Shown here: positions 1-8,999 of the stretch, piece after piece
Numbering within the stretch: the first letter of the stretch is position 1
Layout of the letters: each line of letters opens with the position of its first letter
NCBI GenBank assembly: GCA_963726125.1
Contig: CAVSBG010000007.1
Location: 262,645 to 326,644, forward strand
DNA length: 64,000 bases
Direction: 5' to 3'
DNA from: JAMXLO01 sp963726125
GTDB lineage: Bacteria > Pseudomonadota > Alphaproteobacteria > Acetobacterales > Acetobacteraceae
Translations under genes and position numbers: made by a program
Notes under the pieces: model-generated
Databases searched by the model: none
Told to the model about the DNA's origin: nothing
The model's input: only the letters and a program-made list of their open reading frames with translations

Positions 1-1
1 C

Positions 2-1465
2 AAGATCCCGCTCTACCCGATCAGCACAGGGAACAATTGGGGGTATGGCGGCGCCAGTCCCGTGTGCGATGGCTGCGTCCTGCTCGACCTCTCGGGGATG
101 GACCGCATCGTCGAGATGGACCAGGAGCTCGGCTTGGTCACCCTGGAACCGGGCGTGACGCAGGGAAAGCTCCGCGAATACCTCGACCGGCATGCACCCG
201 GCTTTATGGTGCCGACCACCGGGGCCGGGCCGAATTGTAGCTTGGTCGGAAATGCGCTCGAGCGCGGCTATGGCATCACACCGAATGCTGACCATTTCGG
301 GGCGGTGACCGCCCTGGAAGCGGTGCTGCCGGACGGCCGCCTCTACCGGTCCGCCCTGGCCGAACTCGGTGTCGAGACAGTGGACCGGGCGTTCAAATGG
401 GGCCTCGGCCCGTATCTCGACGGTCTGTTTGCGCAAGGTAATCTCGGCATCGTCACGCAAATGACGATCGCGCTGGCGCCACGGCCGGAGCGGGTCGAGG
501 CATTTTTCTTCGGCATCAAGGACGACCGGCACCTCGCAGATGCCGTCCTGGCGGTTCAGGGGATTCTTCGAACTTTGGGTAGCACGGCCGGAGCGATCAA
601 CCTGATGAACGCGCGACGCGTGCTCGCGATGACTGTGCCGTACGCGGCGGAACTCGTCGGCGCCGATGGCGTCCTCTCGCAGGAAGCCGTGCGCCGCCTC
701 GGCCGCCGCAACCAGGTGCGGCCGTGGATGGGTGTCGGCGCGCTTTACGGTGACGCCGAACTCGTCAAGGCGGCGCGCCGCGTCGTCCGTCGCCACTTGC
801 GACCGATGGCGGATCGTCTCGTATTCATGACACCCGAGCGCAGTGCGCTTCTTGTCCGCCTGATTGGCTCGGTGCCAGGACTGCGGGGAAGCCGTCCGGC
901 AAAAATGCTCGGAGCCGTCAACCAGGCGCTCGAGGTGATGGTCGGGCGGCCTTCGGAAGTCGCGCTTAACCTCGCCTACTGGCGGACGGGGAAGCCGCCG
1001 CCTGCGGGTGCCATGGACCCCGCCCGTGATGGCTCCGGTCTGATCTGGTATTCACCGCTGGTGCCGATGAAGCCGTCCGCAGTGCGCGATCATGTCGCCA
1101 TGATCCACGAGATCTGCCTTGCCCATGGGATCGAGCCACTGATCACCCTGACCAGCCTGACGGACCGATGCTTCGACAGCACGGTCCCGTTGCTGTTCGA
1201 TCGGAGCGATGCCGAACAGGCAGCGCGGGCTGCGGCCTGTTTCGATGCATTGTTCGAGGCGGGTCGTAGCAAGGGACTCATGCCCTATCGCCTCGGCATC
1301 CATGCAATGGGCCGCGTTACGGGCATGCCCTCACCATTCTGGGACTTGGTCGGGAAGCTAAAATCCGCAGTCGATCCCGACGGCATCATCGCGCCGGGAC
1401 GTTACGCACCGATGCTGGCGCCGGCAAAAGGGGCGTCCACGCCAGACGCCGCGAAGTCCAGTTGA
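2..1465 (+). CDS. FAD-binding oxidoreductase, VAO/4-cresol dehydrogenase-like (5' end outside window)
   Basis: Flavoprotein oxidase or dehydrogenase of the vanillyl-alcohol oxidase / PCMH fold. The frame is open from base 2, and the residues before the first internal GTG (62) already read as the conserved FAD-binding stretch PISTGNNWGYGGASP, so the gene begins upstream of the window; 487 residues are visible. The C-terminal stretch around DPDGIIAPGRYAP is typical of FAD-linked oxidases and marks a natural end. Members oxidise phenolic or hydroxy substrates with covalent or tightly bound FAD; the substrate cannot be read from the sequence. A polytopic membrane protein follows 29 bp downstream on the same strand, suggesting co-transcription. 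Confidence 0.85.
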   Translation, partial: KIPLYPISTGNNWGYGGASPVCDGCVLLDLSGMDRIVEMDQELGLVTLEPGVTQGKLREYLDRHAPGFMVPTTGAGPNCSLVGNALERGYGITPNADHFGAVTALEAVLPDGRLYRSALAELGVETVDRAFKWGLGPYLDGLFAQGNLGIVTQMTIALAPRPERVEAFFFGIKDDRHLADAVLAVQGILRTLGSTAGAINLMNARRVLAMTVPYAAELVGADGVLSQEAVRRLGRRNQVRPWMGVGALYGDAELVKAARRVVRRHLRPMADRLVFMTPERSALLVRLIGSVPGLRGSRPAKMLGAVNQALEVMVGRPSEVALNLAYWRTGKPPPAGAMDPARDGSGLIWYSPLVPMKPSAVRDHVAMIHEICLAHGIEPLITLTSLTDRCFDSTVPLLFDRSDAEQAARAAACFDALFEAGRSKGLMPYRLGIHAMGRVTGMPSPFWDLVGKLKSAVDPDGIIAPGRYAPMLAPAKGASTPDAAKSS

Positions 1466-1494
1466 TGCTGGTCTTGATCAACCCCCCATGACAG

Positions 1495-2238
1495 ATGTCC
1501 GGTGACGGACGCAGCCGTCCCGTGAGGGCGGACCGGGCAGGAGTTCTGGTGGATCGGTATTGTTTGCGACGGCGCGCCATTTTGCTTCAACTGCTCGGGA
1601 CGGTGATTGTGCTCGGCTGGGTCCCGGGGAACGCAATCAAGCTCGCCGTCATGGTCCTCATTTGGGTGATTGGCTTTGGCAGGCTCTCACTGGCCGCGCT
1701 GGCAACAGCGGGCTTGGTCAACCTGCTCTTTATCGGGATGGACGAGGGGGCGCTGCAGCAGGGAATCTTCCTGTTCCGCTCCCCCGACGCTATCGGACTG
1801 CCGGTTTATGAATTTTTCATGTGGGGGTTTTATCTACTCAATGCGGTCTACTTTCTTGACGATCGTGAGGCGAAGCCTCGCCGAATGCTCTCGGCACTCG
1901 GCTTAGCGATAGCTTTTTCCCTTTGCTTCTCAGTGTTTGCCGAACCCACGCTTTTGGCGGCTACAGCCCTCGTGGTTCTGGCCGCGAGCCTGGTCCTTTT
2001 CCATGAACCGTTGGACGTAGCCTTCATCGTCTATATGGCCGCTGTCGGAGCGTTGGTGGAATATGTCGGCGTGGGGACCGGCCAATGGGCCTATCCCCAT
2101 GCTCCCCCCGGCGGGGTCCCGCTATGGTCATTCGTGATGTGGGCTGGCATCGGACTGTTCTGCCGCCGGCTTTTTGTGCCTCTCCTCCACTACTCGAACA
2201 AGCTTCGAGAGGGTCGCCGACCATCGCTCAATTCGTAA
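1495..2238 (+). CDS. Polytopic integral membrane protein of unknown function
   Basis: A 247-residue protein with about seven or eight hydrophobic segments (roughly residues 28-45, 47-62, 64-78, 100-117, 128-145, 148-168, 172-192, 206-225). The conserved-looking stretch EYVGVGTGQWAYP followed by GGVPLWSFVMW puts polar and aromatic residues inside membrane segments, reminiscent of membrane-embedded carotenoid or lipid enzymes, but I cannot assign a family. It follows the flavin oxidase closely and its 3' end overlaps the convergent acyltransferase by 11 bp. A role in modifying a hydrophobic substrate is inference from neighbours only. Confidence 0.65.
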   Translation: MSGDGRSRPVRADRAGVLVDRYCLRRRAILLQLLGTVIVLGWVPGNAIKLAVMVLIWVIGFGRLSLAALATAGLVNLLFIGMDEGALQQGIFLFRSPDAIGLPVYEFFMWGFYLLNAVYFLDDREAKPRRMLSALGLAIAFSLCFSVFAEPTLLAATALVVLAASLVLFHEPLDVAFIVYMAAVGALVEYVGVGTGQWAYPHAPPGGVPLWSFVMWAGIGLFCRRLFVPLLHYSNKLREGRRPSLNS

Positions 2239-3020
2239 GGGCATCCTCCAGCTCAGCAACTGCCCGGACTGTTGCCGGGCTATATGGCCTCCCCGTATCC
2301 ACAGCCGGCCTGCTCGGGAAACGGCTCGTCCGAGGTTCAGGCCGCGCGAGGTGCTGACGCCTGGCTGTTCCGTACATGCCACCGCGCGTGACGTAGTTCC
2401 AGGCTTCCGGTTCCTCGTAGCGCGCATGATCGAGCACGTCGCTGATCTCCAGCCATGCTGGTTGACGGAGGCCGTGGTGCTCCACTGGGGCGCCAAGGCT
2501 TCGAAAGCAAACGGAACTCGCGTGCAAAAGCCTTAGCAACGTCGGCTCCATGATCGCGCACCAATGGGTAAGCCCCATATCCAGGCTGATGCGAAGAACT
2601 CCCTGCATCAAACTAAAGCGCGCCAACGCTGAGGTGCCCACACTCATGCGCCGCTGCTTGGAAACAGCGAAGCGGGAGATTTCCCCCGTCGTGCGTGAGG
2701 GCAAGTGGCGCAACAGATCGGGTGCACAGACCCGAGTCATCGGAAGGCCACCCACCCCATACGTGGCAGATGACGGAATGACCCGAGCGGTTCCGATCGT
2801 CTCACCGGAGTTCTCGATGGACGAGGAGCACGTGCCGGGCGTCACCATCGAACTCGTCAGTTTCAATGCCATTGCTGCCGGGCTCAAACTCACGCTCGAG
2901 GCAATAGACCTGATATCTTAGACGGCAAGCTGCTTCGACAAGTTCCGGCTCATCCGCAATGATGACTGAAAACGCACACTCAGTCTGTCGGATCTGCTCG
3001 CGCAGAGACAGCATCTGCAT
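2228..3020 (-). pseudogene. PEP-CTERM/exosortase system-associated acyltransferase, frameshifted
   Basis: Resembles the exosortase/PEP-CTERM-associated acyltransferases, which are related to acyl-homoserine-lactone and N-acyl amino acid synthases. The N-terminal 72 residues (from 3020) contain LRYQVYCLEREFEP. The frame then breaks at 2816 and the protein continues in the next frame with SGETIGTARVIP, EISRFAVSKQ, GLTHWCAIMEPTLLRLL and VEHHGLRQP. Total length is 3n+1, so deleting one base (an extra C in the coding strand at 2816) restores a normal 263-residue protein. It is either a recent pseudogene or a consensus error. A candidate PEP-CTERM substrate lies at 21015-21794; no exosortase is in the window. 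Confidence 0.75.
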
Positions 3021-3255
3021 GACTAACCCCCGTTGACCGTCCGATCGCGCCTCGCTCGCGTCAGATCGCTCCGATTGTTTGCGATTGTAATGAACACATT
3101 AGCAGAAATTGCTTTCGAGGTAGTTACCTTTGCGGCCCAAGCGACCGCTCGATATCCGCATTCCTTTTTACATAGGCATTCGTATTATTTCAAAATCCTT
3201 TCGCACATTGGGGTTGCCCGACGACCGCACATACATTCGTCCATCTGGGATATCG

Positions 3256-3945
3256 TTACAGCGCGTTACGCGCCGTCGTGAATCTCCCATCTTCGATATT
3301 CAGTATGCGGTCGGCAACACCGCGAATGCGCGAGTCATGCGTGACGATCAATACGGCCAAACCACGTTCGCGCGCCAATTCGGATACCAGCTCCATCGCC
3401 TCGCTACCGCTTTGCCGATCCAGCGCCGCGGTGGGTTCGTCGGCCAACAAAAGATCTGGATCGCGAACCAACGCACGAGCAATCGCGATCCGTTGGCGCT
3501 GACCGCCGGAGAGTTCGGCTGGCCGCAGATGCAGGCAATGGCCGAGACCAACGGCGCCCAGCATTCCTGCCGCTCGCCGCATACGATCCGCTTCGCTCAT
3601 CGTCGGATCGCACTCCACCGCCATCGCCACATTCTGAATTGCGGTCAGAAAATCCAGCAGTCGGTGATCCTGAAAAATAAAGCCGATCCGACGTCGAATG
3701 GCGACGGTTAAATCGTTCGACGCTCCGGCGAGCTCATGCCCGAGCACGACGCAACTTCCATCCTGCACCGTCCGGAGGGCGCCGACCAGCGTCAGCAACG
3801 TGGTCTTGCCACTGCCAGAGGGGCCAGTTAGCAACACGATTTCCCCGCGGTGAACAGTCAGTTGCAGGTCGTACAATACCTTCCGTGCAAGTCGTCCCGT
3901 TCCGAACGCGTAAGACAGACGGGATAGTTCAATGGGCTCCCGCAT
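3256..3945 (-). CDS. devA: DevA-family ABC transporter ATP-binding protein
   Basis: ATPase of a DevBCA-type exporter (229 residues). Walker A GPSGSGKTT is at residues 41-49, the Q-loop in FIFQDHRLL, the LSGGQRQRIAIARAL signature at about 145-159, Walker B LLLADEPTAALD near 165-176 and the switch His at about 203. It is most like the DevA/LolD/MacB-type ATPases that energise FtsX-like permeases. It is the last gene of a three-gene minus-strand operon, 4 bp after devC. In cyanobacteria the family exports glycolipids through a TolC-type channel; the cargo here is unknown. Confidence 0.88.
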   Translation of the reverse strand: MREPIELSRLSYAFGTGRLARKVLYDLQLTVHRGEIVLLTGPSGSGKTTLLTLVGALRTVQDGSCVVLGHELAGASNDLTVAIRRRIGFIFQDHRLLDFLTAIQNVAMAVECDPTMSEADRMRRAAGMLGAVGLGHCLHLRPAELSGGQRQRIAIARALVRDPDLLLADEPTAALDRQSGSEAMELVSELARERGLAVLIVTHDSRIRGVADRILNIEDGRFTTARNAL

Positions 3946-3949
3946 AGGC

Positions 3950-5200
3950 CTAGAATACGCTCACAGGATCAGCCTCTCGCAGCTTTCGCAATGCAAGCAG
4001 GCCAGCGAACGCGCACATCGCCAGGATCAGTCCGAAAACCACAAGGCAGCGGTCGCCGGTCAACTCGAGCGACAGGTGCGCTGCCGATCCCACGTATCTG
4101 TAGAGCAGAGCGGAAAGCAGCAAGCCAGGAAGGAAACCAACGCAAGCGAGGATGCCGGCCTCACCCAGGACAACACACCGCAGGTAGCGGGGGGAAAAAC
4201 CCAGCGCCCGCAGAGTGGCGTAACCACGCATGTGGCTACACACATCGCTGAACAGGATCTGATACACGATGACCATACCGACCATCAGCCCCATGACACT
4301 GCCCACCGCAAAGATTACCCCAATCGGCGTTGTCTGGTTCCAAAAGTCCATTTCCCATTGCACCAGTTCGGCGTGGGTCACGACCGTTACATCCGGTGGC
4401 AACAGCGCGCTCAGTTTCGAGCGAACCTGGCCGACGTCCGAGCCAGTCGCCAGGCGCAACGCAATCAGGGCCGGCGCGGCCGCGTGGCTCCCGGGCACCA
4501 GGCGTTGAAAATTGTCCGCACTCATGATGACGTTGCCATCATCGCCAAAGCTCGCGCCGAGCTTCACAGTCCCGACTACTGTCACCTCTCGATTGCCGAG
4601 CTCGGCTGTCACGCTGTCACGCTCAGCCAGCAGCCGTTCGATGTCTCCGAACTCGGGCCGCCCGAGCGAATCGAATGCAACCGTGTCATCCCGCGTCAGC
4701 GCCGTGGCCAGCGGCGCCAATCCTGCAATGGCTATGGCGTCGGCACGGACATCGAATGCGATGATTTGGATGACGCGGTGGATACCTGTCATCGGATTGC
4801 GCCACGGCTCCTGCGCCAGATAGATCGGAACCGCTTGAACCACCTCAGGTGACGCCAGCGTCTCATAACCGCGGATGCGGGGGACTGGCTCAGCGCGAAA
4901 CAGCGCTGTCGTCAGCGGGTTGATCAAGAACAACTCGCCCTGAATGGCCTGCGGTAGTTTGCTTGCGGTATCGAACAACGCGCCGCGGAAGCCGAACTGC
5001 ATAAGCACCAGCACGCTGGCGAACATGACGCCTGCCAACGCCACCAGCAGTCGGGCTCGTTCCGCGCGAAGCTGCCGCCATGCCAGCCGCACCGGCAATA
5101 GCGGCCGTGGCACGGTGAATACCATTTTATGTGGCGGACTCGCCTTGGACTCGAGGGAAACTCCTTGCTGTCCGGACTCTGCTCCGGTCAGCACATTCAT
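3950..5200 (-). CDS. devC: DevC-family ABC transporter permease (FtsX-like)
   Basis: Permease of 416 residues with the MacB/FtsX layout: one N-terminal membrane helix (about 54-75), a large periplasmic domain (about 80-290) and three C-terminal helices (about 293-318, 345-370, 380-400), ending READPVSVF as is common in DevC proteins. The stretch FSDVCSHMRGYATLRALGF lies between helices 2 and 3, where the family shows LREYGTLKALG-like sequence. The start overlaps the devB stop by 4 bp, indicating translational coupling. Confidence 0.88.
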   Translation of the reverse strand: MNVLTGAESGQQGVSLESKASPPHKMVFTVPRPLLPVRLAWRQLRAERARLLVALAGVMFASVLVLMQFGFRGALFDTASKLPQAIQGELFLINPLTTALFRAEPVPRIRGYETLASPEVVQAVPIYLAQEPWRNPMTGIHRVIQIIAFDVRADAIAIAGLAPLATALTRDDTVAFDSLGRPEFGDIERLLAERDSVTAELGNREVTVVGTVKLGASFGDDGNVIMSADNFQRLVPGSHAAAPALIALRLATGSDVGQVRSKLSALLPPDVTVVTHAELVQWEMDFWNQTTPIGVIFAVGSVMGLMVGMVIVYQILFSDVCSHMRGYATLRALGFSPRYLRCVVLGEAGILACVGFLPGLLLSALLYRYVGSAAHLSLELTGDRCLVVFGLILAMCAFAGLLALRKLREADPVSVF

Positions 5201-6351
5201 GGCTGGATCGCCACCTGAACCTGCATGTTGATCCGCCCTCGCAGCGCCTTGGCACCCTCCGGCAGGAGCGTCAGCCGGACCTCCGCCGTTCGGCCATCCA
5301 CCACTGCAACCGGATCGGTGCTGGCCTGGATACCATGTGTTACCAAGTCGCCGATCTGCACTATTCGCGCGCCATAGCGCTGCGGGTCTCCGGTCACAAT
5401 CACCTCGGCCGGGGCACCGATCCGGACGCGCGGAAGATCGGTTTGATACACATCCGCCACGACTTCAAGGTGATCGAGATCGGCGATTTCCAGCAGTCCA
5501 TCTGGACCGACCAAATCACCAGGGCGCGCGTAGATCTTCAGGATCTCCCCCGCTACCGGCGCATAAACCCGCGACAATGAAGCATTCGCGCGGGCGGTAG
5601 CCAAATTGGCCTCGGCGGCCTGCAGCCGCGCCTCCGCCAGCGACACATCCTCGGGACGCGGATGCTCCAGGGTAATCAGTTGATCCACCGCCTGCCGCAG
5701 GTTCGCCGCCGCCCGCTCCGCCGCAGCGTGGTCCCGGTCCGCCACCGCGCGAGCCGCAGCCCCGCTGGGCACCAAAGTGGCCGACCGCGCGGCGTCACGT
5801 GCGGTGATCGCCTGCTGCGCGGCCAAATTGTCGATCAGCGCTTCCTGTGCTGCGATTTCGCTCGGGCGCCCTCCTGCCTTCACAAGCGCCAAAGCAGCTC
5901 TCGCCTCCGCCATCCTGGCGACGCCCTCGGCGACTGCGGCATCCTTAAGGTCGGCATCGGCGAACTCTGCCAAAAGCTGGTCGGCGCGCACTTGGTCGCC
6001 CTCTTGCACGAACAGCTTTCGCACGCGCGTGACAGCGAGGCTGCTCGGAGGACCTAGCCGGCGAATCCGCGACGTCGGCTCCACGCGCCCGAGAGCGCCG
6101 ACTCCGATAAGCGCGGGGCGAAGTTCGGAAGCAGGTGCAGCAGGGACGGCTTGCCGGCCGCTCAGGCCAAGCCGCTGCGTGGTCAGCAAAGCGCCGGCGC
6201 CAATGAGCAGCGCGAGCAGCATTAGGAACGGAGTACGAACCGCCAATAAGCCCTGCGACCGCAATGCGATGTGTTCAGCGCCGAACGGCAAGCCTGGCTG
6301 CCGAACCGCTTGCTCCCCGCTGAACCGGCCTTTGGCGGACAGATCATCCAT
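5197..6351 (-). CDS. devB: DevB-family periplasmic adaptor (HlyD/membrane-fusion type)
   Basis: Membrane-fusion protein of about 384 residues that would link the DevC permease to an outer-membrane channel. An N-terminal membrane anchor (LLAVRTPFLMLLALLIGAGALL) is followed by a split lipoyl/barrel domain, an Ala-rich alpha-hairpin (LALVKAGG through AANLRQAVDQL) and beta-barrel sequence ending QVQVAIQP. I prefer the ATG at 6351, which has GGTGGG about 7 nt upstream, over the GTG at 6363. It is first in the devBCA operon. No TolC homologue is present in the window. Confidence 0.86.
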   Translation of the reverse strand: MDDLSAKGRFSGEQAVRQPGLPFGAEHIALRSQGLLAVRTPFLMLLALLIGAGALLTTQRLGLSGRQAVPAAPASELRPALIGVGALGRVEPTSRIRRLGPPSSLAVTRVRKLFVQEGDQVRADQLLAEFADADLKDAAVAEGVARMAEARAALALVKAGGRPSEIAAQEALIDNLAAQQAITARDAARSATLVPSGAAARAVADRDHAAAERAAANLRQAVDQLITLEHPRPEDVSLAEARLQAAEANLATARANASLSRVYAPVAGEILKIYARPGDLVGPDGLLEIADLDHLEVVADVYQTDLPRVRIGAPAEVIVTGDPQRYGARIVQIGDLVTHGIQASTDPVAVVDGRTAEVRLTLLPEGAKALRGRINMQVQVAIQP

Positions 6352-6622
6352 TATCTTACCCACCCGCCCCTCGTCGCAGCTCGACGCCAGTCACCCAGGA
6401 CGGAACAATCGGGGAACTGGCCCCGCTTCAGCCCTCACTCGCTACACAAAAAAATGATCTACTCTGCTACGGCCTGTCAACAATTTAACGATTGCACGGA
6501 ACCTAAAGAATCGGGCCGGCCTGAAGGATCGCAGGATCGCACTGGGAATTTGCTAGCCATCACGCCTTGCCACTCCGCCCGCCCTGTCGCAAACGTGCGC
6601 AAAGTCCGCGCAAGGTCCACCG

Positions 6623-8010
6623 ATGCCCCAAGCCGCCGATACCGTGATCGCCGCCGCCCGCGACTTCCTGGGCGACCGCATCACCACCAACGCCACCCTG
6701 CGCGAGCACCACTCGCACGGCCAGGACACCCAGCCGCCCGTCCTGCCCGACGCCGTCGCCTTCATCGAGACCTCCGACGAAGCCGCTCGCCTCCTCGCAC
6801 TCTGCAACACCGCGCGCGTCCCGGTGGTCGCCTGGGGCGCCGGCACCTCGCTGGAAGGCCACGTCACCCCGGTCCGCGGCGGCATCACGCTCGACCTCTC
6901 GCGCATGACCCGCATCCTGCAGGTCAGCCAGCCCGACATGGACTGCCGCGTCGAGGCCGGCGTCACCCGCGACCAGCTCAACGAGCACCTGCGCGACCAG
7001 GGCCTGTTCTTCCCGGTCGATCCCGGCACCGCGCTCTGCACCATCGGCGGCATGTGCGCAACGCGCGCCTCCGGCACCAACGCCGTCCGCTACGGCACCA
7101 TCCGGGAGAACGTGCTCGGCCTGACCGTGGCGCTCGCCGACGGCCGCGTGATCCACACCGGCGGCCGCGTGCGCAAGTCCGCCACCGGCTACGACCTGAC
7201 GCGGCTGTTCATCGGCTCGGAAGGCACGCTCGGCGTCATCACCGAAATCCAGTTGCGCCTGCACGGCATCCCCGAGGCGATGTCATCCGCCACCTGCCAG
7301 TTCCCCACGCTTGGGCGGCGCGGTGGAGACGGTGATCGCCATCATGCAGATGCGGCATCCCGGTCGCCCGCATGGAACTGCTGGACGACGTGCAGATGCA
7401 GGCCTGCATCGCCTATTCGAAGCTGGAAGGCCTCGAACCCCTGCCGACGCCTGTTCTTCGAATTCCACGGCACCACCGCCGCCGTCGCCGAACAGGCGCA
7501 GCAGGCGGAGGAGATCGCCGCCGGCTTCGACGGCCAGGGCTTCCGCTGGGCCACCGACGCGGCCGAACGCGGCAAGCTGTGGAAGGCGCGGCACGACGCG
7601 CTACTGGGCCTGCCTCGCGTTGAAGCCGGGCCATCAAGGGCATCGCCACCGATGCGATCGTGCCGATCTCGCGTCTGGACGAGGCGATCCTCGGCGCCAA
7701 GGAGGACATCGCCGCCTCCGGCCTGACCGCGCCCATCGTCGGCCATGTCGGCGACGGCAATTTCCACACGGTGATCCTGGTGCCGCCCGAACCCGACGGC
7801 CTGCAACGCGCCTGGGACCTCGACAAGAAGATCGTCGCGCGCGCGTTGTCGCTCGGCGGCTCGTGCAGTGGCGAGCACGGCGTCGGCATCGGCAAGCGCG
7901 AGTTCCTCGAGCAGGAACACGGCCCCGAGGCGCTGGCGGTGATGCGCTCGGTGAAGCAGGCGCTGGACCCGCGGGGCATCCTCAATCCGGGCAAGATCTT
8001 CCTGAACTGA
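6623..8010 (+). pseudogene. GlcD-like FAD-linked D-lactate/glycolate dehydrogenase with five +1 frameshifts
   Basis: FAD-linked oxidase of the GlcD/DLD family: PCMH-type FAD domain first (VAWGAGTSLEGH, IGGMCATRASGTNAVRYG, LFIGSEGTLGVITE), C-terminal cap last (PIVGHVGDGNFH, GSCSGEHGVGIGK, DPRGILNPGKIF). Residues up to 7310 are in one frame. The frame then advances by +1 at about 7311, 7353, 7450, 7601 and 7631, after which it stays open to 8010. Removing one base at each site restores continuous family sequence: TLGGAVETVIA, MGIPVARMELLDD, PTLFFEFHG, DAYWACLALKPG, GIKGIATDAIVPISRL. Length is 3n+2, as expected for five insertions, giving about 460 residues. Five same-direction shifts without any in-frame stop look unlike ordinary decay. 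Confidence 0.8.
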
Positions 8011-8046
8011 CGTTGCTATCCAAGATCGCAACTATACTGTGCGACT

Positions 8047-8168
8047 ATGAAGAACATCACAGTATCACTGGGCGACGAGACCTCATCAAAGCTGCCGAAC
8101 TCGACACCTCGGTCTCCGCGCTGGTTCAACGCCAATTCTCCGAACTGAGCACCAGCGAGACCGATTAG
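8047..8168 (+). pseudogene. VapB-like antitoxin remnant
   Basis: Starts MKNITVSLGDET and, after a frame break, reads IKAAELDTSVSALVQRQFSEL, matching the short ribbon-helix-helix antitoxins that precede PIN-domain toxins. The few residues normally joining the halves are missing and the frame changes, so this is a deletion rather than a single inserted base. It sits 79 bp before the truncated PIN toxin, as a decayed vapBC pair. Confidence 0.55.
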
Positions 8169-8247
8169 GAGCGCCCGGAAGGCGAGCTCCGGTCATCGGT
8201 TCCCGCCGGGTTCCTGGCCGCAGACAAGATTCGCCGCAACCAGGTGC

Positions 8248-8346
8248 ATGGCGCGACGCGTAAGTGTGCCGCACTTCATCGACACCAATGTCCTGCCCTA
8301 TTCGATCAGCACCCACCCGGCCGAGACTGCTGAACGCCAACACTCA
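8248..8346 (+). pseudogene. VapC-like PIN-domain toxin, truncated after about 30 residues
   Basis: The frame opens with PHFIDTNVLPYSISTHPAE, which matches the N-terminus of PIN ribonucleases, including the first catalytic Asp in IDTN. Homology then stops at about AERQ (8340), exactly where the dispersed repeat begins; the rest of the frame to 8442 is repeat sequence. The toxin appears to have been cut by insertion or recombination at the repeat boundary. Confidence 0.55.
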
Positions 8347-8640
8347 CTGAGCGCGACTCATCGTCCCACTTGTATGGTCAGGGCGTGGTCCGGCGATGCC
8401 ATTCGGCACAACGCATTGGCGGTCGGACTGCGAGGCAAGTAAGGATTTTCAACCACGGATGCACGCAGATGGACGCAGACGCAATGGTTCAATGCGGGCA
8501 AGCCGCGCTTTCCTGGAGCCGAGTTATTTGCGTTCATCTGCGTGCATCTGTGGTTGAAGATTCTTTTACTGCCTCCGCTGCTGCCGGCAACGCCGAGTAC
8601 AGGCTGGCTTTTGCCATGGGTCACCATCAATGAGAACTGG
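8337..8640. repeat. Dispersed repeat, copy A (about 300 bp, inverted relative to copy B)
   Basis: This segment matches the reverse complement of 36877-37234 over its whole length, with substitutions and a gap of about 50 bp. Shared landmarks are CTCACTGAGC at one end, GCGTGGTCCGGCGATG, GGCAAGCCGCGCTT, AACGCCGAGTACAGGCT and GAGAACTGG at the other end. The core is an internal inverted repeat whose arms begin ACCACGGATGCACGCAGATG and end CATCTGCGTGCATCTGTGGT. It carries no plausible gene and separates two gene remnants. Confidence 0.8.
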
Positions 8641-8643
8641 ATT

Positions 8644-8782
8644 ATGTCTGAACTGGAACAGTCCAGCAGGCCGGAGGCGATCGGCCAGCTCACCGGTGGC
8701 ATCGCTCACGACCTCAATAATCTGCTTCAAGCGAATCATGGCCAATCTCGAGTTGGTGGACGAGGAGACGGCAGGCAGCTGA
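8644..8782 (+). pseudogene. Histidine-kinase fragment (HisKA region)
   Basis: Reads EQSSRPEAIGQLTGGIAHDL then NNLLQ, the dimerisation/phosphoacceptor helix of hybrid histidine kinases with the H-box His in GGIAHDLNN. Removing one base at about 8734 continues it as AIMANLELVDEETAGS before a stop at 8780-8782. Only about 45 residues remain, with neither a sensor nor an ATPase domain. It abuts the end of the dispersed repeat. Confidence 0.55.
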
Positions 8783-8999
8783 GTGCCTCGATCTCGAGCC
8801 GCGCCTTGCATTCTTCAAACTCGCGCTCATCCGCCAGAGCATCGAACCGCACGGCCAGATCGGCGAGGGCTCGCGAGTCCACCTCGGTGCTGGCCGTTGT
8901 TGCCATCCGCCGAAATTCGGAGGCTCTGGCGTAAAGTACACCCGCTGACTCACGCCGAGCAGGCACATCAATGTCATTCATCACTAACTGACGATACAT
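8736..8999 (-). CDS. Small hypothetical protein, helical
   Basis: An 87-residue frame beginning MYRQLVMNDIDVP, with a helical Ala/Arg/Glu-rich stretch (ADLAVRFDALADEREFEE) typical of short alphaproteobacterial proteins with one amphipathic helix. An alternative start is the Met at 8981. It partly overlaps the kinase fragment on the other strand, so the 3' part may not be authentic. No function can be assigned. Confidence 0.35.
   Translation of the reverse strand: MYRQLVMNDIDVPARRESAGVLYARASEFRRMATTASTEVDSRALADLAVRFDALADEREFEECKARLEIEALSCLPSPRPPTRDWP

Noticed and set aside
8337..8442. Continuation of the PIN toxin
   Set aside because: Sequence after about 8340 matches the dispersed repeat at 36.9-37.2 kb and not PIN-domain proteins.
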